DNA from: a virus
Length of the DNA: 28,585 nt
Direction: 5' to 3' (one strand)
Virus record (IMG/VR): IMGVR_UViG_3300034152_000126
Location: 1-28,585 of that record
This document shows, one piece after another, positions 22,143 to 28,522 of the stretch. A model generated the notes under the pieces. It was not told the DNA's origin and searched no databases. It worked only from the letters and a program-made list of their open reading frames with translations. Every line of letters begins with the position of its first letter. Position 1 is the stretch's first letter. The position numbers were made by a program, and so were the translations under genes.

Positions 22143-22188
22143 GAAGAGAGAAGAGAGAGGGGGGGGGTATGGGGGGGGGAGAGGGAAA
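22084..22188 (+). repeat. Long polypurine tract with GA microsatellite and G-runs
   Basis: Almost pure purine for about 100 bases. It holds an uninterrupted AG run of 25 bases at 22115-22139 and two runs of nine G at 22159-22167 and 22171-22179. It spans the end of the holin-like gene and the gap after it. Such DNA can form triplex or quadruplex structures and slips in replication. Confidence 0.9.
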
Positions 22189-22198
22189 CAATTCTCCC
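22177..22198 (+). terminator. GGGAGA/TCTCCC stem-loop
   Basis: Six pairs around a 10-base A-rich loop, at the end of the polypurine tract and about 100 bases before the secreted-protein gene. No T-run. The G-rich arm resembles other stem-loops of this genome. Confidence 0.35.
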
Positions 22199-22301
22199 TA
22201 GGTGGCAGGGAGATTACCCAACCCCGGAAGAATCGAGTGGACAGATGAGATGGATCGGGAACTACGAGGTTGATCGGGGGGTTCCTGAGGAAGGGGGAAA
22301 C

Positions 22302-22811
22302 ATGAAGAGATTTGTGTGGTTGGTGATGGTGATCCTGATCCTGATGGTGGGGATCGGGAGAGGTGAGGATGCCACGCCCTCGAACACCAGCTTCAACGGT
22401 GGGACAGGGGGCATATTCAGCTTCGATGATGAGGGAAGGGTGAGAGGTTGGGGTTACCCGATTGGAGCAACCTATCGCCCGGACATCATCGATGAGGAAG
22501 AGGGTACGTTAACCGCCGAAGTGAGCAGGTTGATCTTCTTCACAGATCAGGTGATCAGAGATGGGTTACCGGATCTTAACTTCACAGGGATGGGAGTGTC
22601 GATCATCCGGTGGAGTGGAGTGGAGTTCATCGGAGAAGGTGCAGCGATCTTCAACGGATTCCCCGATGATGAGGTGTACGTGGGAGCGTATGGTGGTTTA
22701 CGAATGCCCTTCAGGGTGATGAAGCAGAAGTTCCAGTTCAAGGTCGGTGGTGGATGGGATGGACAGAATCCAATCCTCGTGACGACCTTCAACTTTGTGA
22801 CAGGTTGGTGA
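22302..22811 (+). CDS. Secreted protein, outer-membrane-like
   Basis: A 169-residue protein with a clear signal peptide: MKRF, then WLVMVILILMVGIG, with cleavage probably near residue 21-23. The mature part is rich in Gly and aromatic residues, with alternating strands (YVGAYGGLRMPF, FQFKVGGGWDG) and ends TTFNFVTGW, the aromatic-terminated strand typical of outer-membrane beta proteins. That suggests a periplasmic or outer-membrane product in a Gram-negative host, possibly for exclusion of other phages or for lysis. No family is recognised. GAAGGGGG precedes ATG 22302. Confidence 0.6.
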   Translation: MKRFVWLVMVILILMVGIGRGEDATPSNTSFNGGTGGIFSFDDEGRVRGWGYPIGATYRPDIIDEEEGTLTAEVSRLIFFTDQVIRDGLPDLNFTGMGVSIIRWSGVEFIGEGAAIFNGFPDDEVYVGAYGGLRMPFRVMKQKFQFKVGGGWDGQNPILVTTFNFVTGW

Positions 22812-22902
22812 GGCCGTGGGGATCACTGGAACGATCTTCGGGCTTGGGAACCCCCTTTCATCGAGGACGTGAGGTGGTCCCCGCATCCACCTGGGAGATG
22901 TG

Positions 22903-23211
22903 ATGAGTGAGAACAGAGAGTGGGCGAAAGCGCATCACTGGTATTGGGGAGTGATCATGCTCTTCATCGGGTTCATCGGGATATGGGAGACAAGTGGTTG
23001 GTGGTTCCTGATTCCGACCGTGATCGGATTCCACTGGATCGGGGATGACATTTACCAACACGTGAGACATACGAGAGATGGGTGGTGGGGGAAGGCAGAC
23101 CCGACATACGAGAGTTGGGTTCATCGTGCATACTGGAATGTGATGGTGTGGTTGAGGGATCACACGAGTGGCAGGTTGAATGAGGTGATCAGGTGGTTGA
23201 TGTCGGTGTGA
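22903..23211 (+). CDS. Trp/His-rich small membrane protein
   Basis: A 102-residue protein with two membrane segments, YWGVIMLFIGFIGIW and WWFLIPTVIGFHWIG, each flanked by Trp and His, then a soluble tail beginning DDIYQHVRHTRD. The AHHWYWG opening and DDIYQH motif recall a small phage membrane protein family of unknown function that often sits near lysis genes. GGGAG precedes ATG 22903. It closes the late-gene block; AT-rich regulatory DNA follows. Confidence 0.6.
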   Translation: MSENREWAKAHHWYWGVIMLFIGFIGIWETSGWWFLIPTVIGFHWIGDDIYQHVRHTRDGWWGKADPTYESWVHRAYWNVMVWLRDHTSGRLNEVIRWLMSV

Positions 23212-23312
23212 CCCCTCCGTGAGCCACACGGTGATTCTCGAAGGTATAAACCCCAAAAAAAGTACAAAAAAGTTACCCTCCTAAGTCCGTGTAGCATATA
23301 AGGTTCCCCCTC

Positions 23313-23327
23313 ACTATAATGTATAGT
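23313..23327. promoter_or_regulatory. Inverted repeat ACTATA-ATG-TATAGT over a TATAAT box
   Basis: Six-base perfect arms in an AT-rich gap. A TATAAT hexamer (23315-23320) lies inside it, but the hexamer 17 bases upstream is a poor -35. It may be an operator for a repressor controlling the promoter just downstream. Confidence 0.45.
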
Positions 23328-23339
23328 ATCTATTGGACG

Positions 23340-23368
23340 TTGACATTCCTCAAGGTATACGGTACTAT
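23340..23368 (+). promoter_or_regulatory. Sigma-70-type promoter TTGACA-N17-TACTAT
   Basis: A perfect -35 TTGACA (23340-23345), an ideal 17-base spacer and TACTAT (23363-23368, four of six to TATAAT) lie in the only strongly AT-rich gap of the right half. Transcription would begin near 23375 and run into the ArdC-like gene and the replication/recombination genes. Two A-rich runs lie at about 23255-23272 upstream. Confidence 0.75.
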
Positions 23369-23375
23369 TGTCGAC

Positions 23376-23471
23376 ATGATGAACATGAGAGTTGAAGAGG
23401 CCAAGAGAGAGGATTCAGGGTTGGGAGATGTGTTCAGGGTGACACGTGGGTTCAGAAGAGGGAGAAGGTGA
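23376..23471 (+). CDS. Possible leaderless 31-residue peptide
   Basis: ATG 23376 (then ATG 23379) opens 31 codons ending in TGA at 23469-23471, two bases before the ArdC-like ATG. The ATG lies about where the promoter above would start RNA, so there is no room for a ribosome-binding site. The product is charged, with a basic tail (RGFRRGRR). It could be a short leader peptide or just the untranslated leader of the next gene. Confidence 0.3.
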   Translation: MMNMRVEEAKREDSGLGDVFRVTRGFRRGRR

Positions 23472-23472
23472 C

Positions 23473-24378
23473 ATGACTGGACAGGAGAAGATTTACCAGA
23501 TGGTCACGGATCGGATCATCGAAGAGTTGGAGAAGGGAACGGTACCGTGGCACAAGCCTTGGCTGAGTGGACAGTTCGCCCCGGCGAATCTACTGAGTGG
23601 AAGGCCGTACCGGGGAATCAACATCATCCTGACGGGGATGCAGGGATATGAGTGCCCCTACTGGCTCAGCTTCAAGCAGGTGAATGAGTTGGGTGGTAGA
23701 GTGAAGAAGGATGAGAAGGGAACGGTGATCATATTTTGGAGATGGGTTGAGAAGAAGGACAAGGACGCCGGAGAGGTGATCGACACCTTCCCGATTCTCC
23801 GCTACTACAAGGTGTGGAATGTGGAACAGTGTGAGGGGTTGGATCACAAGAGGATCACCGAGTGGAAGAAGGCGCAGGAAGAGGGGAACGGGAACCATGT
23901 GATCGAGAGGTGTGAAGAGATCGTGTCGGGGATGCCGAATCCCCCGGTGATCAAGTGGGGTGGTGGGAGAGCGTGTTACTCCCCGGCCTTGGATGAGGTG
24001 AGGATGCCGAAGAGGGAGACATTCGAGAGTTCGGAGACGGTGTACTCGGCAGAGTTCCACGAGTTGGTTCACTCGACAGGCCATCCGGATCGGTTGGATC
24101 GGAAGGATGGGATGGCTGAGTTGGGCCAGCCGAAGAGTGAGTATGCGAAGGAAGAGTTGGTGGCTGAGATGGGAGCAGCCTTCCTCTGTAACATCACCGG
24201 GATCGGGCAGAAGGTGATCGAGAATCAAGCCGCGTACATTCAGAATTGGCTCGGAGCGTTGAAGGATGACAGTAAGATGGTGGTTGCGGCGGCGGGGAGA
24301 GCGCAGAAGGCAGTGGATTACATGATGAAGGTTGAGAAGGGTGATCCGGAACAGAATGGGAATGGGGGATCGAAGTGA
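23473..24378 (+). CDS. ArdC-like antirestriction protein with zinc metallopeptidase domain
   Basis: A 301-residue protein. Residues 1-120 match the ArdC-type N-terminal ssDNA-binding domain: IIEELEKGTVPWHKPW, GRPYRGINIILTG, YWLSFKQVNELGGRVKKDEKG, then YKVWNVEQCEGL. Residues about 170-290 form a zincin-like peptidase with HELVHSTGH at 196-204 (zinc ligands H196, H200; catalytic E197) and a downstream YAKEELVAEMGAAFLC. Related plasmid and phage proteins protect incoming DNA from host restriction. Length and domain order are normal. It lies first after a strong promoter, which fits early expression. Confidence 0.92.
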   Translation: MTGQEKIYQMVTDRIIEELEKGTVPWHKPWLSGQFAPANLLSGRPYRGINIILTGMQGYECPYWLSFKQVNELGGRVKKDEKGTVIIFWRWVEKKDKDAGEVIDTFPILRYYKVWNVEQCEGLDHKRITEWKKAQEEGNGNHVIERCEEIVSGMPNPPVIKWGGGRACYSPALDEVRMPKRETFESSETVYSAEFHELVHSTGHPDRLDRKDGMAELGQPKSEYAKEELVAEMGAAFLCNITGIGQKVIENQAAYIQNWLGALKDDSKMVVAAAGRAQKAVDYMMKVEKGDPEQNGNGGSK

Positions 24379-24478
24379 GGAATCACGAGGGACAGGAGAG
24401 AGGGTTCCACCTGCTGTTGCTGTACGGAGTGCTGAGGGTGTGGATCGCAACGAAGTGATGAGAGAAGGGGGTGATGGA

Positions 24479-24781
24479 GTGCTGAGTTACCGGGAAGCCA
24501 TCTCAGCATCGGAGCAGGTTGGTTGGATCAAGGTTGAGGGTCCGACTGTGGTGTTCCACCTGCTGGATGAGATCGGGATGGGTGTGGACTTGCCTGTGGT
24601 TGAGGGTGACACCTGGATGGTGAGAGTGATGACAGAGAACCGCCGTCCGGTCAAGGTTGAGATATGCCAGATCACCCCGGATCGGAAGGATGAGTTCCGG
24701 AGATCGGTGAGCCTTATCGGGACAGAGATCGACTCGAAGAAAACCCTTGACGCTGTTATGCGTTTGCGTATAGGATCGTGA
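24479..24781 (+). CDS. Hypothetical protein
   Basis: A 100-residue protein. GTG 24479 is preferred because AAGGGGG lies seven bases upstream; ATG 24458 in the same frame is the alternative. It has a mixed sequence with VVFHLLDEIGMGVDL, DTWMVRVMTENRRPVKVEIC and SKKTLDAVMRLR, suggesting a small alpha-beta domain; no motif is known to me. It ends 31 bases before a strong terminator. Bases 24379-24457 show no gene. Confidence 0.55.
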   Translation: MLSYREAISASEQVGWIKVEGPTVVFHLLDEIGMGVDLPVVEGDTWMVRVMTENRRPVKVEICQITPDRKDEFRRSVSLIGTEIDSKKTLDAVMRLRIGS

Positions 24782-24812
24782 GGTCCAAGTGAGGGAAGAG
24801 ATGAAAGAGAGA

Positions 24813-24883
24813 GGGAAGGATCGGATGAACCCGCCTGTTGACTCAACCCGACAGGAATCCCTCAACCGATCCTTCCCCGTTTT
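24813..24883 (+). terminator. Intrinsic terminator with 12-bp stem and T-run
   Basis: GGGAAGGATCGG pairs perfectly with CCGATCCTTCCC (24866-24877), followed by TTTT at 24880-24883. The 41-base loop contains nested pairs: CCTGT/ACAGG and a GTTGA/TCAAC core. This is the best terminator in the window and separates the ArdC-like unit from the next gene, which starts only 21 bases later. Confidence 0.7.
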
Positions 24884-24904
24884 CATGTGGAAGGAGATCG
24901 GGTG

Positions 24905-25753
24905 ATGGCAACGATTCGTCAGGTTCCAGTGATGAAGAGAGGGTGTGGGTTCCGCATGGCAGGTGCGATCTACTTGGTTGGTGACGCGCCGGCGCACGTG
25001 TGTGGGAAGTTACCCCTCAAGTTGGATCGATGCCCCACGTGTGATCATGGGATCAAGTTCAGCAGGGGTTGGACGTGGATCGATCCCGTGGAGTTGTGGG
25101 GAGAGAGGAAGTGCAGGTTCACAGACTCGGGTGGGATCGAGGATGGCCTGTGCAAGAATCGGTGTCCGTTCTACGATGTGGAGAATCGGATCGGAAGGAA
25201 GATGGGGTTGCTGTGGATCGGGAAGGCATCGTACACGGTTGATGAGTTCGGGCAGGAGATGGAAGACATGGGGTTCTCCCGGAAGATCAAGACTGTGCCG
25301 AGAGGATTCGAGGTGGGGAAGAGTTGGGTTGCGTTCGCTCACCTTGAGGTGATCAGGGAGATCGACAAAGAGGTGGAGATACAGAAGGGATCGATGGTTC
25401 ATGTGAACCTCCCCACGTTGACCCATTGTGACATCGAAGTGCAGAAGGTGAAGGAAGATGAGCCTTGCATCCTTGTCCACCTGGATGAAGAGAAGGTGTG
25501 GGTGAGGACGAGTGAGGTGACATACCTCGGAACCCCGGTGAAGAGAGCAGCCATCTTCTCCGTGGTGAGACCCCAACGGATCGAGTATGTGGTGAAGGGG
25601 GATGAGACAATCGAAGAACTGGATGCCCTTGAGAAGAGGGGGTTCACGTTGGTGAAGGATGTGGTGGTTGAAGATTTGAAGAAGGCGTGGGAAGACTTGG
25701 GCAGGGGTGGCGCGGAAGAGGGGGAGTTGACCGAGGCACACACTGAACAGTAG
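24905..25753 (+). CDS. Cys-rich phage protein of unknown function
   Basis: A 282-residue protein. The N-terminal 95 residues hold at least eight Cys: RGCGFRM, HVCGKLP, RCPTCDHG, RKCRF and GLCKNRCPFY, likely two zinc or metal sites. A conserved-looking central part reads MGLLWIGKASYTVDEF, GFSRKIKTVPRGFEVGKSW. A helical acidic end follows. I recall similar proteins in environmental phage genomes, uncharacterised, with the same WIG...Y...F..E....G.SR.I..VP.GF.VG pattern. AAGGAG lies eight bases before ATG 24905. A nucleic-acid-binding role is only an inference from the Cys clusters. Confidence 0.7.
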   Translation: MATIRQVPVMKRGCGFRMAGAIYLVGDAPAHVCGKLPLKLDRCPTCDHGIKFSRGWTWIDPVELWGERKCRFTDSGGIEDGLCKNRCPFYDVENRIGRKMGLLWIGKASYTVDEFGQEMEDMGFSRKIKTVPRGFEVGKSWVAFAHLEVIREIDKEVEIQKGSMVHVNLPTLTHCDIEVQKVKEDEPCILVHLDEEKVWVRTSEVTYLGTPVKRAAIFSVVRPQRIEYVVKGDETIEELDALEKRGFTLVKDVVVEDLKKAWEDLGRGGAEEGELTEAHTEQ

Positions 25754-25789
25754 GGGCTGAAGTGCGATCGAGGATCGGTTATCAGGTGA

Positions 25790-25818
25790 GGGGGAGAGTT
25801 GAAGGTGGACTCTCCCCC
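25790..25818 (+). terminator. GGGGGAGAG/CTCTCCCCC stem-loop
   Basis: Nine perfect pairs around an 11-base loop, 37 bases after the previous stop, with no T-run. The right arm is repeated at 25879-25887, so the left arm could pair with either copy. Confidence 0.55.
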
Positions 25819-25825
25819 GCCATAA
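25805..25825 (+). repeat. 21-bp direct repeat, copy 1
   Basis: Starts GTGGACTCTCCCCC and ends GCCATAA; identical to 25874-25894, 69 bases downstream. It contains the right arm of the stem-loop at 25790-25818. Confidence 0.9.
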
Positions 25826-25873
25826 CGAGAGAGGGGGTTGCCTATGCGAACTGTGGTGTGAACAACAAGCCTT

Positions 25874-25894
25874 GTGGACTCTCCCCCGCCATAA
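25874..25894 (+). repeat. 21-bp direct repeat, copy 2
   Basis: Identical to 25805-25825. Its CTCTCCCCC can pair with GGGGGAGAG at 25790-25798, giving a longer-loop alternative structure. The 221-base gap 25754-25974 holds no gene. Confidence 0.9.
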
Positions 25895-25914
25895 GGTGAG
25901 TGTGAGATGAAGAA

Positions 25915-25941
25915 GGGGGGGCTGAGGATTCAACCCCCCCC
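25915..25941 (+). terminator. G7/C7 stem-loop
   Basis: Seven G at 25915-25921 face eight C at 25934-25941 across a 12-base loop. A second small hairpin, TCTCTC/GAGAGA, follows at about 25946-25962, directly before the AAAGGAG site of the next gene. There is no T-run. Confidence 0.5.
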
Positions 25942-25974
25942 GACCTCTCTCAAGATGAGAGAAAGGAGATCGAA

Positions 25975-26283
25975 GTGAGTGAAACACCGGACATGAAAGT
26001 TGTCAAGCAGAAAGTGAAGGAGATGAATGAGAGGATGATTACCGCCATCGTGACAGCGGAGAAGGAGTTCCGGGAAGTCGGGAAGTTGGGTGAGCAGTTG
26101 GTTCACCTTACGGACACCCATGTTCCGAGTGTGGATGGTGGTTTGGTTGCACCTCTCGCTGGGGGGGTGGTGAGGAAGTGTGAGGTGCAGAAGTTGGAGT
26201 TACAGAGATTGATCGCATGGCTGAGTGGACAGGAAGGAGAAGAAGAAGATGGTGGAGAGGTCGGGGGACGTAACAGTGGTTGA
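25975..26283 (+). CDS. Hypothetical helical protein
   Basis: A 102-residue protein from GTG 25975 with AAAGGAG six bases upstream. It is mostly helical and charged (VVKQKVKEMNERMITAIVTAEKEFREVG), then QLVHLTDTHVP, and ends in a Gly/Glu-rich tail. No motif is recognised. It overlaps the next gene by 35 bases, implying coupled expression with the recombination-type genes. Confidence 0.6.
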   Translation: MSETPDMKVVKQKVKEMNERMITAIVTAEKEFREVGKLGEQLVHLTDTHVPSVDGGLVAPLAGGVVRKCEVQKLELQRLIAWLSGQEGEEEDGGEVGGRNSG

Positions 26284-27172
26284 TGGACAGTTCGAGATCG
26301 AGAAGAGCAAGCAAGAGTTGGACATGTGGAAGAATGTGCTTGCCATCGCCACCGCCCGGGATCAGTACGTGGAGAAGGCCATCGAGATTGCGTTGAAGAG
26401 TACCAATCACAAGGATTGGAGCAACTTCGGTGGGAACCCGTGGTTGGAAGCTTCAGGTGTGGAGAAGATCGCTCGCAGGTTCGGGATCACCTTCGGAAGA
26501 TATGAGTGGAAGAAGGTGACCGATGAGGATTCACAGGGGAGCTTCTACACGGTGGTGGTTGAAGGTCCGATCTACCTGACGGAGAGGGATTCGCTGTGGG
26601 CCACCGGAACCGCAGGATCGAGAGACAAATTCTTCGTGGCCATGGCTGAGAAGCATGATGGTGTGGTGGACTTCGATGACATCCTGAAGAAGGCGATCTC
26701 GAATTGGGAAGTGAATGGTGTGACCCGACTCCTTGGGTTGAGATCGTGCACCTGGGAGATGGTGTCGGATGCAGGTGTGCAGGTTGGGTTGATCGAGGGT
26801 GTCGAGTTCGAGGGGAAGGAGAAGAGGGAAGAGAAGAAGAAGAGTGGTGAGATGAAGTCGGCCCCGGACATGAGGGTGGACATCGTGAACACCTTGAAGG
26901 AGAACCATCGGGTGACGGATGGTGACAAGATCGGCCTCATCCTTGAGAAGGTCACCGAGTTCAAGGCGAAGGATCGGAAGACAGGTGAGGACAAGATCGT
27001 GCCCGGCCTTCGTGACATCTCGATGCTTGGTGGGAAGAGGCTGTTTGTGGTGTGGCAGATCGTCACCGAGGGGAAGTATCAACTGCCTGAAGGTTTTCTC
27101 GCTGGCATCGGCGTAGAGCCTGAGAGCGGTGGTGGTGACCCCGGTGAGGCTGAGGATCAGGGGAAGGAGTAA
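26249..27172 (+). CDS. Putative phage recombination-associated protein
   Basis: A 307-residue protein from ATG 26249 (GAAGGAGAAG upstream). Its first half has AIATARDQYVEKAIEIALK, then HKDWSNFGGNPWLEASGVEKIARRFGITF. The 'W...GG.P.L..SG.EKIAR.FGI' pattern occurs in uncharacterised phage proteins often encoded beside recombination nucleases. A middle charged linker (KEKREEKKKSGE) separates a second part ending LFVVWQIVTEGKYQLP. The next gene is a Cas4-like nuclease, so a single-strand annealing or DNA-binding partner is plausible but not shown by a known motif. Confidence 0.55.
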   Translation: MVERSGDVTVVDGQFEIEKSKQELDMWKNVLAIATARDQYVEKAIEIALKSTNHKDWSNFGGNPWLEASGVEKIARRFGITFGRYEWKKVTDEDSQGSFYTVVVEGPIYLTERDSLWATGTAGSRDKFFVAMAEKHDGVVDFDDILKKAISNWEVNGVTRLLGLRSCTWEMVSDAGVQVGLIEGVEFEGKEKREEKKKSGEMKSAPDMRVDIVNTLKENHRVTDGDKIGLILEKVTEFKAKDRKTGEDKIVPGLRDISMLGGKRLFVVWQIVTEGKYQLPEGFLAGIGVEPESGGGDPGEAEDQGKE

Positions 27173-27184
27173 GTGTTGAGGATC

Positions 27185-27258
27185 GGGGGAGAGAGGTTGA
27201 GGAAGAGTGAAGAATCGTGCCGCTTTGCTCGCGTCCCGTGTGTGGGCCTCTCTCCCCC
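27185..27258 (+). other. 12-bp stem with a 50-base loop upstream of the nuclease gene
   Basis: GGGGGAGAGAGG (27185-27196) pairs perfectly with CCTCTCTCCCCC (27247-27258). The 50-base loop is less purine-rich than its surroundings, with a C/T-containing core. It ends 28 bases before the nuclease start. It could be a regulatory leader or a processed small RNA; no known riboswitch is recognised. Confidence 0.55.
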
Positions 27259-27286
27259 TCCGGTACGAGGAAGGGGTTGAGGGGAC

Positions 27287-28279
27287 ATGACAGAAGGTGG
27301 AACCCGTGAAGTCCCTCTCGATGTGAATGAGATGATAAAGAGGGTGGATGAGGGGTGGATCAAGGCGAAGAAGAGGGAGAAGTGGGAACCGTCCTTCCAT
27401 TGGGCAGGGAACATCGGACATCCGTGTGCGTTTTGGCTGTGGGCTCAGAGAGTGCATTGGAAACAGGTGAAGCAGCTCACTGAGGATGCAACGATGTGTT
27501 CTCTTCTCGATGGAGGAGAGATGGTTCAGGAACAGGCAGAGAGGGAGTTGAAGCAAGCTGGGTTCGAGGTGGTGGAGACAGAGTTGGGGATGAGGGACAA
27601 GAGCCTCGGGATCAGCGGCAGGTTGGATTTCAAGGTGAAGGGTGCGAGTGGCGTGAGGGTGCCATGTGAGGTGAAGGGGTTGAACCACTTTGATTGGGAA
27701 GCACTCAACACGATCCAGGACTTCCTCGATGCCCGGAAGATATGGTTGGTGAAGTATCCAGCGCAGCTCCTGACATACCTGTGGTTGCATGGTGAACCGT
27801 GGGGGCTGTTTTGGATCAAGTCGAAGTTGACGTTCAGGGGGAAGCCGATCCTGGTGAACTTCGAGGACTTCACCGATTACATGGATGAGGTGTTCAAGAG
27901 GGTTCAGCATGTCAACATGTGCTTGGAGATGGATGAGACCCCGGTGCCGATTCCGTACACACCGTGGATGTGTGACAAGTGTGACATGTTGAAGCTGTGT
28001 CCGAATGAGAAGAAGATGGGTGAGCCTTTGGAGATCGAGACATCGGATCAGTTGAAGGCTCTACTCGATGAGAGGGGTGATATACAGGATCAGTTGAAGC
28101 CTCTGAACAAGAGGTTCAAGTTCCTCGATGGTGAGGTGAAGGGTTACATCAACGAGGATCGGCCTCACGTGGCTTGTGGGGATTGGGAGTTGAAGAGAAG
28201 GGTTTCGCAGAGGAAGGGTTACACGGTGGACCCGACTGAAGTGGTTCAGGTGTCGGTGAAGAAGATCAAGGTGAAGTGA
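27287..28279 (+). CDS. Cas4-like PD-(D/E)XK nuclease with Fe-S cluster
   Basis: A 330-residue RecB-family nuclease. The active-site elements are GRLDFKVKG with D114 and CEVKGL with E128 and K130, the PD-(D/E)XK signature. Four cysteines, C47 (GHPCAFW) and C229, C232, C238 (CDKCDMLKLCP), sit where Cas4/AddB-type enzymes hold a 4Fe-4S cluster. An N-terminal helix region and a C-terminal helical tail complete it. In phages such enzymes resect DNA ends for recombination. There are no CRISPR arrays or cas1/cas2 nearby, so a CRISPR role is not indicated. The preceding gene may be its partner. Confidence 0.88.
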   Translation: MTEGGTREVPLDVNEMIKRVDEGWIKAKKREKWEPSFHWAGNIGHPCAFWLWAQRVHWKQVKQLTEDATMCSLLDGGEMVQEQAERELKQAGFEVVETELGMRDKSLGISGRLDFKVKGASGVRVPCEVKGLNHFDWEALNTIQDFLDARKIWLVKYPAQLLTYLWLHGEPWGLFWIKSKLTFRGKPILVNFEDFTDYMDEVFKRVQHVNMCLEMDETPVPIPYTPWMCDKCDMLKLCPNEKKMGEPLEIETSDQLKALLDERGDIQDQLKPLNKRFKFLDGEVKGYINEDRPHVACGDWELKRRVSQRKGYTVDPTEVVQVSVKKIKVK

Positions 28280-28285
28280 GGTGAG

Positions 28286-28522
28286 ATGACAGTGAGGACA
28301 ACCCGGGAGAGGTTCGAGGAGGGCAGGCTCAAGAGATATTCGGTGAGGGTGTACAGGATTCGGGAGATGTGTGAGATCACGGTGGAGACGTGGAACGCGA
28401 AGACAGCCAGAGAGATCGCCATGAAGGAGAAGAATCGATCCACCTGGAGATCACCCGATACGAAGTACATCTCCGAGGTTCATGAACTTCCCCGGGTTGC
28501 GCCTCGGGTGAAGGAGAAGTGA
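28286..28522 (+). CDS. Hypothetical small basic protein
   Basis: A 78-residue protein six bases after the nuclease stop. It has a beta-like stretch YSVRVYRIREMCEITVETW and AKTAREIAMKEK, a layout seen in small phage proteins where residues after a 'V.A.T..EA' helix repeat a strand; function unknown. The stop overlaps the next ATG (TGATG). Confidence 0.6.
   Translation: MTVRTTRERFEEGRLKRYSVRVYRIREMCEITVETWNAKTAREIAMKEKNRSTWRSPDTKYISEVHELPRVAPRVKEK

Noticed and set aside
25754-25974. tRNA or known riboswitch in the larger gene gaps
   Set aside because: I searched the gaps by eye for cloverleaf arms and conserved riboswitch cores and saw none; only hairpins and the 21-bp repeat are present.
26531-27910. 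Long antisense open frames, e.g. 459 codons on the - strand here and 419 codons at 6617-7876
   Set aside because: They lie opposite well-supported genes and are His/Leu/Pro-rich. The strong G bias of the + strand removes stop codons on the other strand. No ribosome-binding sites or domains support them.
27287-28279. CRISPR-associated Cas4
   Set aside because: No repeat-spacer array and no other cas genes occur in the window; phage Cas4-like nucleases are commonly recombination enzymes.
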